Of a stretch of 64,000 nt of DNA, positions 8,182 through 17,027 are shown piece after piece (the stretch's first letter is position 1; every line of letters begins with the position of its first letter). This DNA comes from Oscillospiraceae bacterium (GTDB lineage: Bacteria; Bacillota; Clostridia; Oscillospirales; Ruminococcaceae). Both the position numbers and the translations under genes were made by a program. The stretch covers positions 1 to 64,000 of the forward strand of contig JAFRTG010000032.1 in the NCBI GenBank assembly GCA_017427265.1, given 5' to 3'. Under the pieces are notes generated by a model, which was not told the DNA's origin, did not search any database, and was given only the letters and a program-made list of their open reading frames with translations.

Positions 8182-8863
8182 CGTGATAAATCATCTGTCT
8201 GGTCATGCCGCCGTCAATGCAGATGTTCTCACCTGTTATGAATTCTGCCTTGTCGGAGCAAAGAAACAGCACCATGTTGGCGATATCAAGCGGATTGCCG
8301 ACTCTTCCGGCCGGTTGCTGCTTTGCATCTGCTCCGTCATAGATCCTGTAGCTTGCGTCGATCCATCCCGGTGAGATAGAGTTCACGCGCACTTTGCCCG
8401 CTAAGCTGACTGCAAGAGCATGTGTGAGCGCAGCGATGCCGCCCTTTGCGGCTGTGTAACTCTCGGTCTGGGGTTGGCTCATCCGATCACGGGATGATGA
8501 GATATTGATAATGCTGCCGCCGTGATTGAAATACGGTGCCAACAGCTTTGACAGGTAAAACGGAGCAGTCACACCGACTGACAGGGCGTACTGAAACTCC
8601 TCGTAACTGCATTCGTCAATGCCCTTCATCAGCGGCAGAGCATTGTTTATGAGGTAATCAATATGCTCGTGCTTGGCAATCACGCTGTCCGCAAAGGCTT
8701 CCAGTACTGCTTTCTCTGCTATATCTCCGACAAAATGGTCGCCTCGGACTTTGTCTATGACGCAGACAGATGCGCCGTTTTGGCGGAATTCCTCTGCAAT
8801 ACATTTGCCGATACCGTGTGCACCGCCGGTGATGACGGCAACTTTGTTCTCAAACTCTTTCAT
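8138..8863 (-). CDS. Short-chain dehydrogenase/reductase (SDR) family oxidoreductase
   Basis: This 241-residue Rossmann-fold enzyme has the cofactor motif TGGAHGIG near residue 12, an NNA motif (INNALPLMKG), the catalytic Ser in INISSSRDR, and the Tyr-Lys pair in SYTAAKGG. The C-terminus SPGWIDAS ... TGENICIDGGMTRQ is standard for classical SDRs. The alcohol or carbonyl substrate is unknown. The start is preceded by GAAAGGA. It follows the exonuclease gene by 46 bases on the same strand. Confidence 0.92.
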   Translation of the reverse strand: MKEFENKVAVITGGAHGIGKCIAEEFRQNGASVCVIDKVRGDHFVGDIAEKAVLEAFADSVIAKHEHIDYLINNALPLMKGIDECSYEEFQYALSVGVTAPFYLSKLLAPYFNHGGSIINISSSRDRMSQPQTESYTAAKGGIAALTHALAVSLAGKVRVNSISPGWIDASYRIYDGADAKQQPAGRVGNPLDIANMVLFLCSDKAEFITGENICIDGGMTRQMIYHGDNGWSYLPEITIE

Positions 8864-8909
8864 ATGTCAAGGATTCCTTTCGCGCTCATGTGGCTGATAT
8901 GCAAAACGA

Positions 8910-9443
8910 TCAGATCAGCCTGTATTTCTTTACATACTTGCTGACATCAACACCGCTTTCCATATATCTCAGCAGTATCTCCGCACAAGCACGGCTGTCA
9001 CTGTCAGCCTGATGATGGTTGAGGGCGATGCCGTAGTAGCTGCACATCACATTGAGGTTATGCTTCACATCAGGCAGAATACGCCTGCCAATCTGAACCG
9101 TACAAAGGTATTCCGCAGTCGGTTTCCATGAGATACCGTAATCCTGCAGACACGCGCGGAGTACACTCATATCGAATACGGCGTTATGGGCAACAAGGAT
9201 ACCTTTGCTCATGACAGGCTCAATTTTCTTCCAAAGCTCCGCAAAGTTCGGAGCACCCTTGACCTTATCCGCATCGATTCCGGTGAGCTGTGTGTTGAAG
9301 TAGTCAAAGTGGGCTTCAGGATCAACAAGCGAAAAGAAGTTGGTTGCGATCTTATTGTCTTTGATCGCAGATATGCCTATCGCACTCATACGGTCATTTG
9401 CCCGATTGGGCGTTTCAACGTCGAACACGATGTAGACCGCCAT
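8910..9443 (-). CDS. DEDDh 3'-5' exonuclease (DnaQ-like)
   Basis: This 177-residue single-domain exonuclease shows the three DEDD blocks: VFDVETPN (Exo I), HNAVFDMSVL (Exo II) and HQADSDSRACAE (Exo III with the catalytic His). It would remove 3' nucleotides from DNA or RNA with two metal ions. It is a stand-alone domain, not fused to a polymerase or helicase. The start follows GGAAGTGA, and a good promoter lies upstream. Confidence 0.88.
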   Translation of the reverse strand: MAVYIVFDVETPNRANDRMSAIGISAIKDNKIATNFFSLVDPEAHFDYFNTQLTGIDADKVKGAPNFAELWKKIEPVMSKGILVAHNAVFDMSVLRACLQDYGISWKPTAEYLCTVQIGRRILPDVKHNLNVMCSYYGIALNHHQADSDSRACAEILLRYMESGVDVSKYVKKYRLI

Positions 9444-9479
9444 ATCGTATCACTTCCAAGCAATGCAGAATATAGGTTT

Positions 9480-9508
9480 ATTATATCATATGAAAACTGA
9501 AAGGTCAA
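9480..9508 (-). promoter_or_regulatory. Promoter of the exonuclease gene
   Basis: On the minus strand TTGACC (9508-9503), 17 bases and TATAAT (9485-9480) lie 37 bases before the start. Confidence 0.75.
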
Positions 9509-9596
9509 TTGGCAGAAAAGAAAAAGAGTCCTGACTGTGATATAATCCCCCTCATCAAGTAGCATTACTTCACGCCTTAATATGCATTCATGAAAA

Positions 9597-9671
9597 GAAT
9601 GTGAGAAACCTCTCACATTCTATTGACAAGCGATGGATTTTGTGATATATTAAATATGAGAATTCCCTCAC
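9597..9671 (+). promoter_or_regulatory. Promoter with two operators, aldo/keto reductase-TetR operon
   Basis: TTGACA (9623-9628), 17 bases and TATATT (9646-9651) form the promoter. A perfect 10-bp inverted repeat, GAATGTGAGA/TCTCACATTC, lies at 9597-9620 before the -35. A second site, TGAG-N6-CTCA (9657-9670), lies after the -10. Both contain TGAG-N6-CTCA with the same spacing, which is what a dimeric repressor encoded in the operon, here TetR, would bind. Confidence 0.75.
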
Positions 9672-9696
9672 TTTATTTTGGAAAGGTGGTCGTATT

Positions 9697-10644
9697 ATGA
9701 ACAAAATCGAGGCGAAAGCGGTTATTGGAACGAATTCATGGGGCAGCAAGGCGTATGGAAAAGCTGTCCGCGGCAGCTATGTAGAGGACGACATCATTAA
9801 AGAGGCAATGCGTGAAGCTGAAAAATGCGGGCTTATGATTTACGATCACGCCCGTGATTACGGCTTCGGTAGGGCACAGAAGATGTTCGGAAAATTCATG
9901 GAGGAGACCGGCAGCCAGGGAATTATCATCTCAGCAAAATATACACCCTTTACCCATTACAAGAAAAACTGCGTCCGTAAATCGCTTGAAAAGGACCTTG
10001 CGGATTTCAAACGCAGCTATATTGATATATATTGGCTGCATCTTCCTACGGATATTGAAGAACATCTTGCTGAGATCATCGGGCTTTATCACGAAGGAAA
10101 GATCAGGAATATCGGCGTATCCAACTTTACCCTTGACGAATGCAAACACGCAAAGCGTATACTCGACAAATCAGGAATATCGCTTTACGGCGTTCAGAAC
10201 CATTACAGTCTGATTTCCCGCGAATGGGAAAAGAACGGTTTACTTGACTGGTGCAAAGAAAACGGCGTATCCTTCTGGGCGTGGGCAGTGCTTGAAGAAG
10301 GAATGCTCACCGATCCGCGCATCAAGACGAAGTTTTCACTTTTGAAATTCTTTATGAACCGCCAGAAAAGAAAAATGCACGAGCTGTATCGTATGATGAT
10401 AGCAGTTGCGAAACGTCACAATTTTACCGTTCCGCAGGTGGCGGAGGCTTATTGTGCAAACAAGGGCGTTGTACCGGTCTGCGGCTGTCGTAAGCCTAAA
10501 CAGGTCAGAGAGCTGGCCGAAGCAGTCGGGATAAAACTCACAGCAGGTGAAATACGCCATCTGGAAGAAGCGGCAGATCATTCCGGCGCAAAGGTACTCG
10601 GATACGATCTTTTCAGATTTGCGGTGCTGAAGAAAAGGAGATAA
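9697..10644 (+). CDS. Aldo/keto reductase
   Basis: This 315-residue NAD(P)H-dependent oxidoreductase has the (beta/alpha)8 family marks: GTNSWGSKAYG at the start, the catalytic Asp and Tyr in YDHARDYGFG, Lys in IISAKYTPF and His in IYWLHLP. The cofactor-binding end has VPVCGCRKPKQVRE. The substrate is unknown. GGAAAGGTGG precedes the ATG. The gene ends three bases before the TetR gene, so the reductase, the regulator and a hydrolase form one operon. Confidence 0.93.
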   Translation: MNKIEAKAVIGTNSWGSKAYGKAVRGSYVEDDIIKEAMREAEKCGLMIYDHARDYGFGRAQKMFGKFMEETGSQGIIISAKYTPFTHYKKNCVRKSLEKDLADFKRSYIDIYWLHLPTDIEEHLAEIIGLYHEGKIRNIGVSNFTLDECKHAKRILDKSGISLYGVQNHYSLISREWEKNGLLDWCKENGVSFWAWAVLEEGMLTDPRIKTKFSLLKFFMNRQKRKMHELYRMMIAVAKRHNFTVPQVAEAYCANKGVVPVCGCRKPKQVRELAEAVGIKLTAGEIRHLEEAADHSGAKVLGYDLFRFAVLKKRR

Positions 10645-10646
10645 TC

Positions 10647-11267
10647 ATGGAGAAAACCACAAGGCCCGTGCAGGCAAGATCACAGAAAACAAGGGAAAAC
10701 CTGCTGAAAGCCGCCCTTTCCATGTATGAGAAGAAAGGCTACCATAAAACAACTGTCGATGATATAGCGGCAGAAGCAGGCGTATCTACGGGTATTGCTT
10801 ACAGATATTTCAGAAACAAGAAAGATATGTTTCTGTCAGTCATATCATACGGCGCTGAAAACATCGAAAGGATAGCAGAGATCGACAATGCTGATATTCC
10901 GGTTGAGATCACGGATATCAGGCAGTATCTGGAAGCTGTCTTAAAAAGCTTTGAGGCGTTTCATATCCGATACCGCGATGTTCACGAAGAACTTGAGGGC
11001 TTGCAGCATACAGATGAAGACGTCCGAAAGCTGTACAGCGAAATCACCGATGAAAAGATGAAAGATGTGACATCACGGCTTTCGGCATTTCTGAATAATG
11101 ATACCAATATCCGGGAAAAAACATATGCATCAATCGGCATCATGGAACAGCATTGCCACATGATGATGAACAATGCGCTTTATGGCCTTGATGCCGGTGT
11201 GATGCGTGAACTGACAGTGAATGCGGTAATGAGTATTCTGAAAGGAGCAGAATGCAGTGATACGTGA
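10647..11267 (+). CDS. TetR-family transcriptional regulator
   Basis: This 206-residue regulator has an N-terminal TetR DNA-binding domain: TRENLLKAALSMYEKKGYHK, then TVDDIAAEAGVSTGIAYRYF, the helix-turn-helix. The C-terminal ligand domain is unassigned. It is the second gene of its operon and overlaps the next gene by 11 bases. The paired TGAG-N6-CTCA sites at the operon promoter are its likely autoregulatory operators. Confidence 0.93.
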   Translation: MEKTTRPVQARSQKTRENLLKAALSMYEKKGYHKTTVDDIAAEAGVSTGIAYRYFRNKKDMFLSVISYGAENIERIAEIDNADIPVEITDIRQYLEAVLKSFEAFHIRYRDVHEELEGLQHTDEDVRKLYSEITDEKMKDVTSRLSAFLNNDTNIREKTYASIGIMEQHCHMMMNNALYGLDAGVMRELTVNAVMSILKGAECSDT

Positions 11268-12177
11268 TTATTATCAGACGGATAAAGACGGCTTTTACGG
11301 TGCATACTTCGGGAATCCGAAGCAATGCAGCAAGGGCGTGATACTGATGCTCGGTGACAGAATCGACGATCTGATGGTTAAAACGGGTGTCAGATGGCTG
11401 CACAGGAACGGCTGTAATGTGATGACCATGGCATCGGATACAAGGGATTATGCGTACCATGATTATCCGATCGAAAGCTTTGAAAAGGCAATCGCAGTAC
11501 TGAAAGCAAAGGGAAATATAAAGTTTGGCATCATAGGCGCGTCAACAACGGCGATGATGGCGCTTGCGGCCGCATCGTACATTCCTGATCTTACCCTGAC
11601 AATTGCACTTTCTCCCTCTGATTTCATCATGGAGGGGTTCTACCGTGACGGGCTGGACGGTGCGAAAGAACGCCCCGGAAACCACGAGTCCACGCTTTCA
11701 TACAAAGGGAAAAGACTGCCGTATCTCCCCTTTGCTTACCGCCACCCCGAATACTGGCAGAAGCTCAGTGAAGAAGCAAAGCGCAGAGGAGATATTGCGG
11801 CGGCAAGGGATATGTTTGATCTGTCGGAACAGAAATGCCCATTGGCAGAAGATATGATGATTAAAGTGGAGCGGATCAAAGGAAAACTGGTACTGGTCGG
11901 AGCACAGGACGATTCCCTGTGGGACACCTGCCGCTATATCGACAGAATGATCGAACGGCTCAAAGTCACACCGCATGCATGCCGTGTTGCAAAGATGACC
12001 TATCAATACGGATCGCATTTTGTATTTCCGCAGTCAATGCTGGAGATCGTGCTTCCGGTCGGTTCGTCGTTCCTGCTGCGGTTTGCATTCAGGACACTGA
12101 AAGATCATCCAAAAGAATGCAAACAGACACGGATTGATATAGACAGGCGGATCCGCAGAATTATTCAGCATTGGTAA
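11257..12177 (+). CDS. Alpha/beta hydrolase, BAAT C-terminal / acyl-CoA thioesterase-like
   Basis: This 306-residue protein has an alpha/beta-hydrolase layout. A nucleophile elbow reads GIIGASTTAMMAL (Ser in GxSxx with Thr where Gly is usual). An acid lies in LVGAQDDSLWDT and a late His in YQYGSHFVFP. The layout resembles the BAAT C-terminal domain group found in Firmicutes. A bile-acid or acyl-CoA substrate is only family-level guesswork. It overlaps the TetR gene and is the last gene of that operon. Confidence 0.75.
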   Translation: MIRDYYQTDKDGFYGAYFGNPKQCSKGVILMLGDRIDDLMVKTGVRWLHRNGCNVMTMASDTRDYAYHDYPIESFEKAIAVLKAKGNIKFGIIGASTTAMMALAAASYIPDLTLTIALSPSDFIMEGFYRDGLDGAKERPGNHESTLSYKGKRLPYLPFAYRHPEYWQKLSEEAKRRGDIAAARDMFDLSEQKCPLAEDMMIKVERIKGKLVLVGAQDDSLWDTCRYIDRMIERLKVTPHACRVAKMTYQYGSHFVFPQSMLEIVLPVGSSFLLRFAFRTLKDHPKECKQTRIDIDRRIRRIIQHW

Positions 12178-12181
12178 ATTA

Positions 12182-12222
12182 CCCCCTGATCCAGTAAAGA
12201 ATCAGGAGGCTGGTTTTACTTT
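12182..12222 (+). terminator. Weak terminator after the hydrolase operon
   Basis: CCCCCTGAT pairs with ATCAGGAGG (one mismatch) and is followed by CTGGTTTTACTTTT. Confidence 0.5.
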
Positions 12223-12370
12223 TGTTCATTTAGGGATCTGTATATGCAAGTGAAGGAAGAGAGTATTAGCGGTTTCTGAATAATAATTCAGAGAAAATGT
12301 TTTCAGAAACAGAAGGCTAATTTATTCTCCGGATATGCAGGTCCTGTTATCAGAAAACGGAGGAAAATGA

Positions 12371-12835
12371 ATGCTCTTTCTGTTATCACATCTATGGATA
12401 CCGTATGTGCTTTCGCTGGCACTGATATTCATTGCGCTCTTCTTCAATCTTGGCAGCCTTGATATACTGCTTTACGCAGCAGCCCTGAATCTGGCTCCTG
12501 TGCTTGGCTTGTGGTGCATTCGCAGCGGTTATATGATCCCAGCGGTCATCATTGCGGTTCTGTGCCTTGCTGCTCTGCTTTTGGCACTCTGGGGAGTCAG
12601 GGAAGCAATCATTACATACGATAAAAAGATGAAGGCAGGCGCAGCAGTGATCGGTATGATCGCAGTGATCAGCACGCTGTTCTGCGGCTTTTCATCCGGC
12701 GGACAGATCATGCAGACCGTTCTTGCAGTCAGCTGCCTACTGGGGATGCTGAGCGTGGTCTATATCTTCTGGTGGTTCAGCGAATTCGGCAAAGGAATCT
12801 CATACAATCAGGAGAAACAGAACTCGCTGCTGTGA
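12371..12835 (+). CDS. Small multi-pass membrane protein of unknown function
   Basis: This 154-residue protein has five hydrophobic segments separated by short loops, with a short charged stretch ITYDKKMKAG in the middle and a soluble tail. I do not recognise a family. CGGAGG lies nine bases before the ATG. Its stop overlaps the GTG start of the next small gene as GTGA, which suggests coupling. Confidence 0.7.
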   Translation: MLFLLSHLWIPYVLSLALIFIALFFNLGSLDILLYAAALNLAPVLGLWCIRSGYMIPAVIIAVLCLAALLLALWGVREAIITYDKKMKAGAAVIGMIAVISTLFCGFSSGGQIMQTVLAVSCLLGMLSVVYIFWWFSEFGKGISYNQEKQNSLL

Positions 12836-13014
12836 TTGGAAAAGGAATACACGATTATCAGAATCCCCAATATGCAGAGGATTTCGAGTACCCCGAAGAA
12901 TGGATCACCGAATCAGAAGAAATAGATGCCTGGATTAAGGAACACGATGATTGGCTGTGTCATTGGCTTTATGATTATCTGCTCAGGAACGAAAACAGGA
13001 TAATTGCACTTTAA
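12832..13014 (+). CDS. Small acidic protein (60 residues), unknown
   Basis: The GTG at 12832 overlaps the preceding stop (GTGA). The product is very acidic and rich in Trp and Tyr (EYPEEWITESEEIDAWIKEH, then DDWLCHWLYDYLL). Coupling and composition favour a real small protein. A 3' fragment of a deleted gene is also possible in this decayed zone. Confidence 0.45.
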   Translation: MIGKGIHDYQNPQYAEDFEYPEEWITESEEIDAWIKEHDDWLCHWLYDYLLRNENRIIAL

Positions 13015-13040
13015 TTGCACGTAAAACGGATAGACTCACT

Positions 13041-13070
13041 AAGCACTTGCTGAAAAGCAGGTGCTTTTTA
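13041..13070 (+). terminator. Terminator
   Basis: AAGCACTTGCT pairs with AGCAGGTGCTT (one mismatch), with a GAAA loop and TTTTTA after it. Confidence 0.7.
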
Positions 13071-13084
13071 TCTCCTGTTCTGTT

Positions 13085-13350
13085 TCAGTCTATCATATCA
13101 TTCTGGAATCTGGAAAGATGCTCAAACGGCAGAATCTGACGCCCGCGGAACAGACCGCAGCCGTCATTGATGAGATGATTGTTGAACGCTTTGAACATAT
13201 TGACATGAATATCCGCAAGCGAAAGCGTCTGCAATTTTGTTAAGCGTTCCAGTGCTTCGTCGTAATAGATGCATTCACCGGGCGGGAACGGATCAAACGG
13301 AAAGAATTGTTCGTGAAATACGCCGTTTGTCAATCCCTGCGATGCTGAAA
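13085..13350 (-). pseudogene. 3' fragment of an unidentified gene
   Basis: The minus-strand frame from about 13350 to a stop at 13085 reads like conserved protein (FFPFDPFPPGECIYYDEALE, then SLADIHVNMFKAFNNHLI and DGCGLFRGRQILPFEHL). Its 5' part is missing: the frame runs into the promoter of the NAD synthetase gene on the other strand. I interpret it as the last 85 or so codons left by a deletion. The family is not recognised. Confidence 0.5.
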
Positions 13351-13359
13351 AGGTCTTGC

Positions 13360-13388
13360 TTGACAATTCTGCGGTTTTGATGTATAAT
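13360..13388 (+). promoter_or_regulatory. Promoter of the nadE remnant
   Basis: TTGACA (13360-13365), a 17-base spacer and TATAAT (13383-13388) match the consensus exactly. Confidence 0.8.
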
Positions 13389-13458
13389 AATCTCAACAAG
13401 CAAGGGCGCTTCGATGATTCGGGGCGTCTTTTTGTCTTTTTGCGGAATGAGGATGATT

Positions 13459-14638
13459 ATGAAAGACGGTTTTATCAAAATTGCCTGTGCGACGCCTGAT
13501 CTCAAAGTCGCGGACTGCCCCTACAATGCGGACAGAATCATAGAACTGATTACGGAAGCATACAAGAAGGGCGTCAAAATGATTTGCTTTCCGGAGCTGT
13601 CTTTGACCGGCTACTCCTGCGGCGATCTGTTTTTGCAGGATGCGCTGCTCAGTGCGGCAAAACAAGAGCTTGTCCGAATTATCCGGGAAACGGAAACACT
13701 GGATATTGTAGCAATCATCGGTATGCCGCTTGCTGTTTGCGGAAAGCTGTATAACTGCGGCGTGGTTGTAAACAAAGGAAAAGTGGTCGGCGCCGCTGCG
13801 AAAAAGAACATCCCGAATTACAGCGAGTTTTACGAGGTCCGGCATTTTACCGCAGCCGCTGACGTTCTCTGTGCCGATGTGCCGCTGGATGAAGAATACG
13901 CCGTACATCTTGAGGATACTGTCTTTGTCTGCAAAGAGCTGCCGGATCTGACCTTCGGCATTGAAATCTGCGAGGATATGTGGGTATGCTCGCCGCCAGC
14001 CGAAAAACTCGCTGCATCCGGCGCTGTTGTGATCTTCAATCTGTCCGCGAGCGATGAGGTAATCGGCAAAGGCCAATCAGCTCGGCGGCATCGTGATCGG
14101 CACGGGTGATCTGTCGGAACTGGCACTCGGCTGGGCGACCTACAACGGCGACCACATGTCGATGTACGCGGTGAACGCATCCATTCCGAAAACGCTGGTG
14201 CGCTGGCTGGTGAATTATGAAGCAGAAATATCGGAAGGCGAACTGAAAAACGTGCTGTCGGATATTCTGGATACGCCGGTCAGTCCGGAGCTGCTCCCGC
14301 CGGAACAAAACGGTGCGATTTCGCAGAAAACAGAGGATATTGTCGGACCGTATGAACTGCACGACTTCTTCATGTACTATATGCTGCGTTACGGGTTTGC
14401 GCCGTCCAAGATTTTCCGCATTGCGTGCATTTTTTTTGCGGATGCGTACCCGAAAGAAGTCATCCTGAAATGGCTGAAAACATTCTATCGCCGCTTCTTT
14501 GCACAGCAGTTCAAGCGGTCGTGTCTGCCGGAAGGTCCGAAGGTCGGAACGGTGACGCTCTCGCCGCGCGGCGACTGGCGTATGCCGAGCGATGCTTCGG
14601 CAAATGTCTGGCTGAGGGAAATCGAAAGCATGGAATAA
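13459..14638 (+). pseudogene. nadE: Glutamine-dependent NAD+ synthetase, internal deletion and frameshift
   Basis: The first about 205 codons encode the nitrilase-like glutaminase domain, with catalytic Glu in FPELSLTGYS, Lys in AAAKKNIPNY and Cys in GIEICEDMW. The frame then ends in an unrelated tail at 14109. From about 14076 a second frame encodes the end of the synthetase domain ([17 protein letters not shown] to the stop at 14638). The middle, roughly 240 residues in the usual protein of about 640, is missing, including the ATP-binding SGGxDS motif. The deletion is out of frame, so the product cannot make NAD+. The promoter is intact. A functional copy should exist elsewhere in the genome. 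Confidence 0.85.
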
Positions 14639-14817
14639 TATCACAGGGAAGCTCCTTCCGGTTTCTGATAAAGCAGCACGTACCTTGAAACCGGCATCGC
14701 AAAAGCGCGAACCTGCGACAATTTCTCAGCACACAATCCGAAAATATTTTCAATAATCGGAAATCATAAAGGAAGCAGCAGAATGTTTATTTGTATATAA
14801 AATCGGAAAAGAACACG

Positions 14818-14857
14818 GCGATGCGTTCAAAATCAGATGGGCGCATCGCTGTTTTTT
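14818..14857 (+). terminator. Terminator after nadE remnant
   Basis: GCGATGCG (14818-14825) and CGCATCGC (14842-14849) are followed by TGTTTTTT. The remaining bases between 14639 and 14889 hold no recognisable gene. Confidence 0.75.
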
Positions 14858-14888
14858 GCTTGTATCTACAAATCACTGAACGAAACTA

Positions 14889-14917
14889 TTGACATTGCAG
14901 TTAGCATATGCCACAAT
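14889..14917 (+). promoter_or_regulatory. Promoter with partial DtxR-type operator, collapsed ECF operon
   Basis: TTGACA (14889-14894), 17 bases and CACAAT (14912-14917) form the promoter. The spacer contains GTTAGCATATGC (14900-14911), which is 12 of the 16 bases of the GTTAGC-N4-GCTAAC palindrome seen at 53291 and, imperfectly, at 59431-59474. The promoter survives although the first gene has lost its 5' half. Confidence 0.6.
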
Positions 14918-16598
14918 GATAAACGGATTATTGATAATTGGCTTTTCGCAGGAGCAGTTTTTGTTCAACACAACGCTGTATGAGAATATCCTGATCGGCA
15001 AGCCCGATGCGAGCCGTGAAGAAGTATTGTCATCCGCAGAAAAAGCACAGTGCGGCGAGTTTCTGGAACGTCTGCCGAAAGGCATCGACACAATGGCAGG
15101 CGACGGCGGCAAGATGCTGTCGGGCGGTGAACGTCAGCGCATATCCCTTGCAAGGGCAATCCTGAAAAATGCGCCTGTCATCGTGCTTGACGAAGCAACC
15201 GCCTTTATTGATCCCGAAAACGAGGAAAAAATGAACGCCGCGATTGCTGAAATAATCAAGGGCAAAACAGTGCTTGTCATGAGCTATCTGTTCTCGCAGG
15301 CGATCATGGTGCTGTTCATGTTCTTTTTCGATTGGAGATTGGGACTTATCTCCCTGATAGTTACGGCAGGAATGCTCGTCCTCGGATTTGCCATGAAAAA
15401 GAGTACCCTGCACCATTCGGACGAGCGTCAGGAGGCTTCGGAAACGCTTACAGAGTCGGTGCTTGACTTCACAGAAGGCATCGGCATCATCAAAACATAC
15501 AATCTCATGGGCGACAAATCCAAAGAGCTGACCGACAGCTTTGAGCTGAACTGCAAGGTCAACCTCGACTTTGAATTCGACCATGCACCGTGGCAGACAG
15601 GCGTCAATCTGATCTATACGTTCGGAACGGTTCTCGTTCTTGCAGTATCTTCGTATTTTTATGTCACGGGAGCTATGCCGCTGAATTTCTATATCGGAAT
15701 GCTGCTGTTCCTGTTTGATCTGTTTGTTCCGATGAAGTCCTTCTACGGGCAGATTGCAAGGCTGACAGTTATGAACGCCTGCATGGACAGAATCGAATCT
15801 CTCTTTGCGGAAAAGGAACTTTCTGGCAACGGAGCAGAAATGCTGAAAGACAGCAACGCTCCCGAAATAGAATACCGCAATGTCGCATTTGCCTACGGCG
15901 AAAAGGACGTGCTGAAGGATGTATCATTCAAATCAGGCAAAGGTACAATGACCGCTCTTGTTGGACCGTCGGGCGGCGGCAAATCCACCATTGCAAGTCT
16001 GCTGGCACGTTTCTGGGACGTCAAAAGCGGCGAGATTCTTCTGCGCGGTACGGATATACGAAAGATACCGCTTACAACACTTATGGATAATATCAGTATG
16101 GTGTTCCAGAGGGTGTATCTGTTTCAGGATACGGTGTACAACAATATCGCACTCGGCAGACCGGATGCGAGCCGGGAAGAAGTTATGGAAGCGGCGAAAA
16201 AGGCTCGCTGCTATGACTTTATTATGGAGCTGCCGGACGGCTTTGATACGGTCATTGGAGAGGGCGGTGCAAGCCTTTCGGGCGGGCAGGCACAGCGGCT
16301 TTCGATTGCAAGGTGCATTCTGAAGGATTCGCCCATTGTCATTCTCGATGAAGCCACCGCAAGCGTTGATGCCGACAATGAAAGTTATATTCAGCAGGCG
16401 ATTTCAGAGCTTTGCAAAGGTAAAACATTACTGGTAATCGCTCACAGGCTCAATACGATCGCCCATGCCGATAACATCATGGTCATCAAGGACGGAGAGA
16501 TAGCCGAATCGGGCACTCATCAGAGCCTTATGGATTTGGGCGGTATCTATTATAACATGGTCACAAAACGTGCAGTCAGCACGGGCTGGAAGAATTAA
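14916..16598 (+). pseudogene. Two ABC exporter half-transporters fused by deletion
   Basis: The open frame joins parts of two YbtP/Q-like exporters. The first 110 or so residues start at the Q-loop of one ATPase domain (GFSQEQFLFNTTLYENI), pass its signature (LSGGERQRISLARAI) and Walker B (VIVLDEATAFIDPENE), and stop at GKTVLVM, just before the H-loop. They run straight into the middle of the membrane domain of a second protein (YLFSQAIMVLFMFFFDWRLG). The second protein then has a complete ATPase domain: GPSGGGKS, SLSGGQAQRLSIAR, IVILDEATASVD, IAHRLNT. Neither transporter has its full membrane domain, and the first lacks Walker A. No ribosome binding site precedes the ATG. The frame is intact but the product is unlikely to transport. 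Confidence 0.8.
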
Positions 16599-16617
16599 AT
16601 TTGAAGGAGTATTTTTA

Positions 16618-16806
16618 TGGAAAAGAAAATCGAGGTCAAAAACCTTATTACAGTGGGTATTTTTACCGCACTGTATTTTGCGATCACATTCGCAGTCGCT
16701 TGTATCGGATTTATCCCGATTGGCTGTTTTTTTGCGTGAACCTGCAGACAGAATGCTGATACTTGAAAACGGCTGCGCTGCGGGAAACTGTCCGCTTGGC
16801 AAATGA
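16618..16806 (+). pseudogene. MptD-type S component start joined to the end of an ECF ATPase
   Basis: ATG at 16618 (after GAAGGAG) begins MEKKIEVKNLITVGIFTALY, the first membrane segment of an MptD-type S component, and stops at FIPIGCFFA. From about 16741 a second frame reads ADRMLILENGCAAG to a stop at 16806, which matches the end of the EcfA protein encoded at 59728 (CDRVLILEHG). Everything between, meaning the rest of the S component, all of EcfT and nearly all of EcfA, is gone. Confidence 0.75.
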
Positions 16807-16866
16807 AGTATTCAGGGCAGCCGCAGCTTCAGCGGTTATTTCTCGAAAAGGCTATCAAAACGGAAA

Positions 16867-16897
16867 GCAGGCTGCGTAACTGAATTACGCAGCCTGC
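16867..16897 (+). terminator. Hairpin after the collapsed operon
   Basis: The perfect 13-bp arms GCAGGCTGCGTAA and TTACGCAGCCTGC are followed by a weakly T-rich stretch. The stem shares CAGGCTGCGT with the terminator at 53074. Confidence 0.55.
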
Positions 16898-17027
16898 GGC
16901 TATAAATACTTCTTTTGGAGTCTCTTTTTCGGGCGGCTGATTCTCTTGCTGCATTTATCATTTGCTGTTACGCTTCCGGATGATTCATCACCCGGAAATC
17001 GTTCGATCTACAATAGAATCTCTCCTG

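Noticed and set aside
14889-14915. TTG at 14889 as the start of the fused ABC frame
   Set aside because: It is the first T of the -35 TTGACA, so it lies upstream of the transcript.
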